Positions 61,525-64,000 of a stretch of DNA of 64,000 nucleotides are shown in pieces. The position numbers and the translations under genes are program-made. Origin of the DNA: Apostichopus japonicus (Eukaryota; Echinodermata; Holothuroidea; Aspidochirotida; Stichopodidae); assembly GCF_037975245.1 (NCBI RefSeq), contig NC_092576.1, positions 42,723,611 to 42,787,610 of the forward strand. The letters run 5' to 3'. A model generated the notes under the pieces. It saw only the letters and a list, made by a program, of their open reading frames with translations, searched no databases and was not told the DNA's origin. Positions within the stretch are counted from its first letter, which is position 1. Each line of letters starts with the position of its first letter.

Positions 61525-63566
61525 CTAAAATAAGTTGAGTATAAATGACGATCCATGTTGAAATAGTTGATTGTTTAAAACGGGTTTGAGTTTCTTGATG
61601 TACAGTGCCTCCTTAATTTTAATTTCAAAGTCTGTATAGCCGCTGTCTATGACACTTAAGTTGGTGATGTTAGCTGTTCGGCAGTCTATACAGTGAGTGA
61701 TATGCTCATAGATTGCAGATTTGTCAGATAAGTGCTCCTTGACCCTTGTAGCCAGATGTCTTTTAGTCTTACCGATGTAAGTTTGGTTCTTATCACAGGA
61801 ACCTTCAAATGAATAGATGACATTGGCTTTAAGGGCCATGGGGGTCTTATCTTTCAAGGAAAAGTAATTACTGACTTTAAACGTTTTGAAAACTATAATA
61901 CACTTCTTGTTAACGCCTCTAAAATGTTTAGTTAAGGATCTCCTGAAATTTAGTGAAGGGTGACCTATGTATGGAATGGTAATCATGTACTTACTGTCAT
62001 CATCCTTATCCTGATTATCCACTTCAGAACTAAGTTTCTTATTGAGGAATTTGTATACACACTCATCCAAAATCCTGCTGGGATAACCATTATGGTATAA
62101 AATCTCTTTTAATTTGGAGACCTCTGTATGGAATAAGGACCAATTGCTGCACACAACAAATGCCCTATTAAGGAAACAATTAATTAAGCCGATCTTCCAA
62201 ACCCATGGACAAATGGCATGGAAATTGATAATTACATTTGTATTAGTTGGCTTACGATAGACCATTGAACTGTATGATGAGTTAGTTTCAGAGGGTAAAC
62301 ACACCTCTGTGTCAAGAAAAGCAAGCTGTTTCGATCCAATTTCATGGGTAAATTTCAAATTTGGATGTAATTGGTTAAGAAAACCAAGGAAACTGTGAAC
62401 ATGATCCAAAGAATTAAACACACAGAAAATGTCATCCACATACCTGAGGTACAACACAGGGCCATAATCAGTACTATGAGTCATGAAAATGTTTTCTAAA
62501 TGAGCAAGGAAAAAATAAGCCAAAACTAGACCCAGAGGGCTACCCATTGTTACCCCATCAATTTGACAGTATAATTTCCCCTTATGGAGGAAATAACCAC
62601 CTGTTGCAATCTGTAGTAACTTTTTGAAAACCTCTTTAGGATAAGGCCTTGAATCTTGCCTGTAGACATATTCAAAAACAATATCAATAGTTTCATTTAG
62701 AGGGATATTAGTGAACAATGAAACCACATCATAACTCACAAGTTGGTGGGATGGTTTGACATTAAAAGAATTTAGTCGTTCTATGAAAGAATCAGTTGAA
62801 TCCAACATATAGGTAGTCGGCATACTGACTTTTATGATGTTTACAAGATATTTTGTAAGTTTGTATTCAGCAGTACTGATCATTGAGACAACAGGTGTGA
62901 GTGGCGTATTTTCTTTGTGAACCTTAGCCAGCCCATAAATTTTCCCAGGTTGACTGCCAGAAGGGATAAGATTTTTAAAAATAATATCAGGCAGGAAATT
63001 CTTCACATTTCTGTTCAAATATCTCACTATCGAATTTTCTTTAGATATAATTGGGTGTACTTTACCTTCGTCTACTTTAATTTAATTTCCGAAACCAGAG
63101 TGTCAAGTTTAGCATAATACTCCTGGTTATTAATTATAAGCAAACCATTTCCTTTATCAAATTTGCATAGTTTGATGCTGTCATCCTTGCTTAAAGACTG
63201 TAACGTCCTATGCAACTCTCTGTTTTGTTTCTTGCGGCATATTTGCTTTGCAGAGTTCAAAAAGTTCAGTGTCGAGTGTCTGACTACTTCCAGGAATCGG
63301 GCGGGTAGAACTCCAGTCTCCTTCTTTAGGTGGTATACCTGATTCTCCACTGCCGTTTTCACATCGATCTCGTTTAATGAACGGGGCAGGATGTGGTGCT
63401 TCAGGCCATAACGGAGTGCTTCTTCCTCTTTTATAGTTAGGGTCCTGTGGCTGCAGTTGATCAGACAGTCTGGTGTTGGGTGTCGTTGAGATCTCCATAG
63501 TGTCACTAATTTCCGCTGATGTTTTCTGCTGATATTCAATGTTACTTGTTTAACGCTGGCATTCAA
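61525..63566 (-). pseudogene. Penelope-like RT and GIY-YIG polyprotein, split by one frameshift
   Basis: The upstream part (63566-63072, 164 codons) holds the conserved N-terminal block KFDKGNGLLIINNQEYY and ends at a stop just after SEIKLK. The downstream frame is open from about 63073 through 61525. It shows YGLAKVHKENTP, VSYDVVSLFTNIP (motif A), DGVTMGSPLG (motif B) and YLRYVDDIF (motif C, YVDD). It ends in a GIY-YIG-type nuclease (NVIYSF, then QTYIGKTKRHLATRVKEHL and a Cys pair). A single-base loss near 63075-63085, in an A-rich stretch, explains the break. Apart from this the protein looks intact, so the copy is young. As it stands it would not make a full protein without frameshifting. 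Confidence 0.9.
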
Positions 63567-63649
63567 TTTCGCGATAAGGGTGTGAAACTAAAAAAATGTT
63601 AGGTGTTGCTCAAATTTCCGTTTCAGTGTCTCATATACATTACGTTTGG

Positions 63650-64000
63650 AGAAGTGTATTATAGTTTTCAAAACGTTTAAAGTCAGTAATTACTTTTCCT
63701 TGAAAGATAAGACCCCCATGGCCCTTAAAGCCAATGTCATCTATTCATCTGAAGGTTCCTGTGATAAGAACCAAACTTACATCGGTAAGACTAAAAGACA
63801 TCTGGCTACAAGGGTCAAGGAGCACTTATCTGACAAATCTGCAATCTATGAGCATATCACTCACTGTATAGACTGCCGAACAGCTAACATCACCGACTTT
63901 AGTGTCATAGACAGCGGCTATACAGACTTTGAAATTAAAATTAAGGAGGCACTGTTCATCAAGAAACTCAAACCCGTTTTAAACAATCAACTATTTCAAC
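63650..64000 (+). mobile_element. Inverted 5'-truncated partial copy of the Penelope-like element (window edge)
   Basis: This stretch is the reverse complement of about 61557-61907 with only a handful of differences. It encodes the end of the reverse transcriptase protein and the GIY-YIG nuclease (TYIGKTKRHLATRV) in an open frame to the window end. It faces the main copy across a short spacer (63601-63649), so the two could form a large hairpin. Its 3' part, where a second ribozyme core would be expected, lies beyond the window. Confidence 0.92.

Larger units (their letters stand above)
61332..63600 (-). mobile_element. Penelope-like retroelement with GIY-YIG endonuclease
   Basis: The match to the left duplication copy stops about 61331 and the element begins. 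It runs on the minus strand from about 63600 to 61332. It has an N-terminal coding part (63566-63072), a reverse transcriptase plus GIY-YIG endonuclease (63027-61525), and a downstream non-coding region with a hammerhead-like core (61393-61436). Reverse transcriptase joined to a GIY-YIG nuclease is diagnostic of Penelope-like elements. A truncated copy in the opposite orientation follows at 63650-64000, an arrangement known for this group. The far end lies outside the window. Confidence 0.92.

Overview
The window looks like nuclear DNA of an invertebrate deuterostome, most likely an echinoderm and possibly a sea cucumber. This is inferred from the AT-rich sequence, the intron-rich NACHT (NLR-type) immune gene, the Gypsy, Penelope-like and CR1/L2-like elements, and many simple repeats. 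No prokaryotic features were seen. The species cannot be fixed from sequence alone.

The only host gene I can reconstruct is a NACHT receptor gene on the minus strand, with coding sequence from 38263 down to 13184 (about 25 kb). A 19-codon first exon is followed by a death-effector-like exon (37828-37523) and a 1.5-kb NACHT exon (36366-34838). After these comes a chain of small exons forming five complete copies and one terminal partial copy of a four-exon module (B-C-D-A). Every exon junction follows the same phase pattern (0, 2, 1, 0), which strongly supports the model. The first module (33795-32133) lacks one base in its B exon, putting a TAG stop just before the donor site. As assembled, the receptor would stop about 67 residues after the NACHT exon, although all later modules are open. 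The first two modules, introns included, are a recent tandem duplication.

The gene lies between two direct copies of a segment of about 6 kb (1 to about 6200 and 51206 to about 61331). Each copy gained its own insertions. The left copy holds an 854-bp hAT-type element with an 8-bp target duplication and a roughly 1-kb block with a LINE-like tail. The right copy holds a complete, very young Ty3/Gypsy retrotransposon (54150-59837; LTRs differ at one base; 5-bp target duplication; one 1343-codon gag-pol frame), and a Penelope-like element joins its right end.

The Penelope-like element (about 61332-63600, minus strand) has a reverse transcriptase and a GIY-YIG endonuclease split by one frameshift. 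It also has a hammerhead-ribozyme-like core downstream of its ORF and an inverted, truncated second copy running off the window edge.

The rest is non-coding as far as I can see: a 47-bp minisatellite (8757-9890), a 127-bp triple repeat (41847-42258), two decayed LINE reverse-transcriptase fragments (about 11530-12035 and 42300-43540), a dispersed inverted repeat pair (about 12480-13180 and 50350-51160), long AT tracts and poly-C/poly-G runs. Stretches where I recognise nothing are listed as such.
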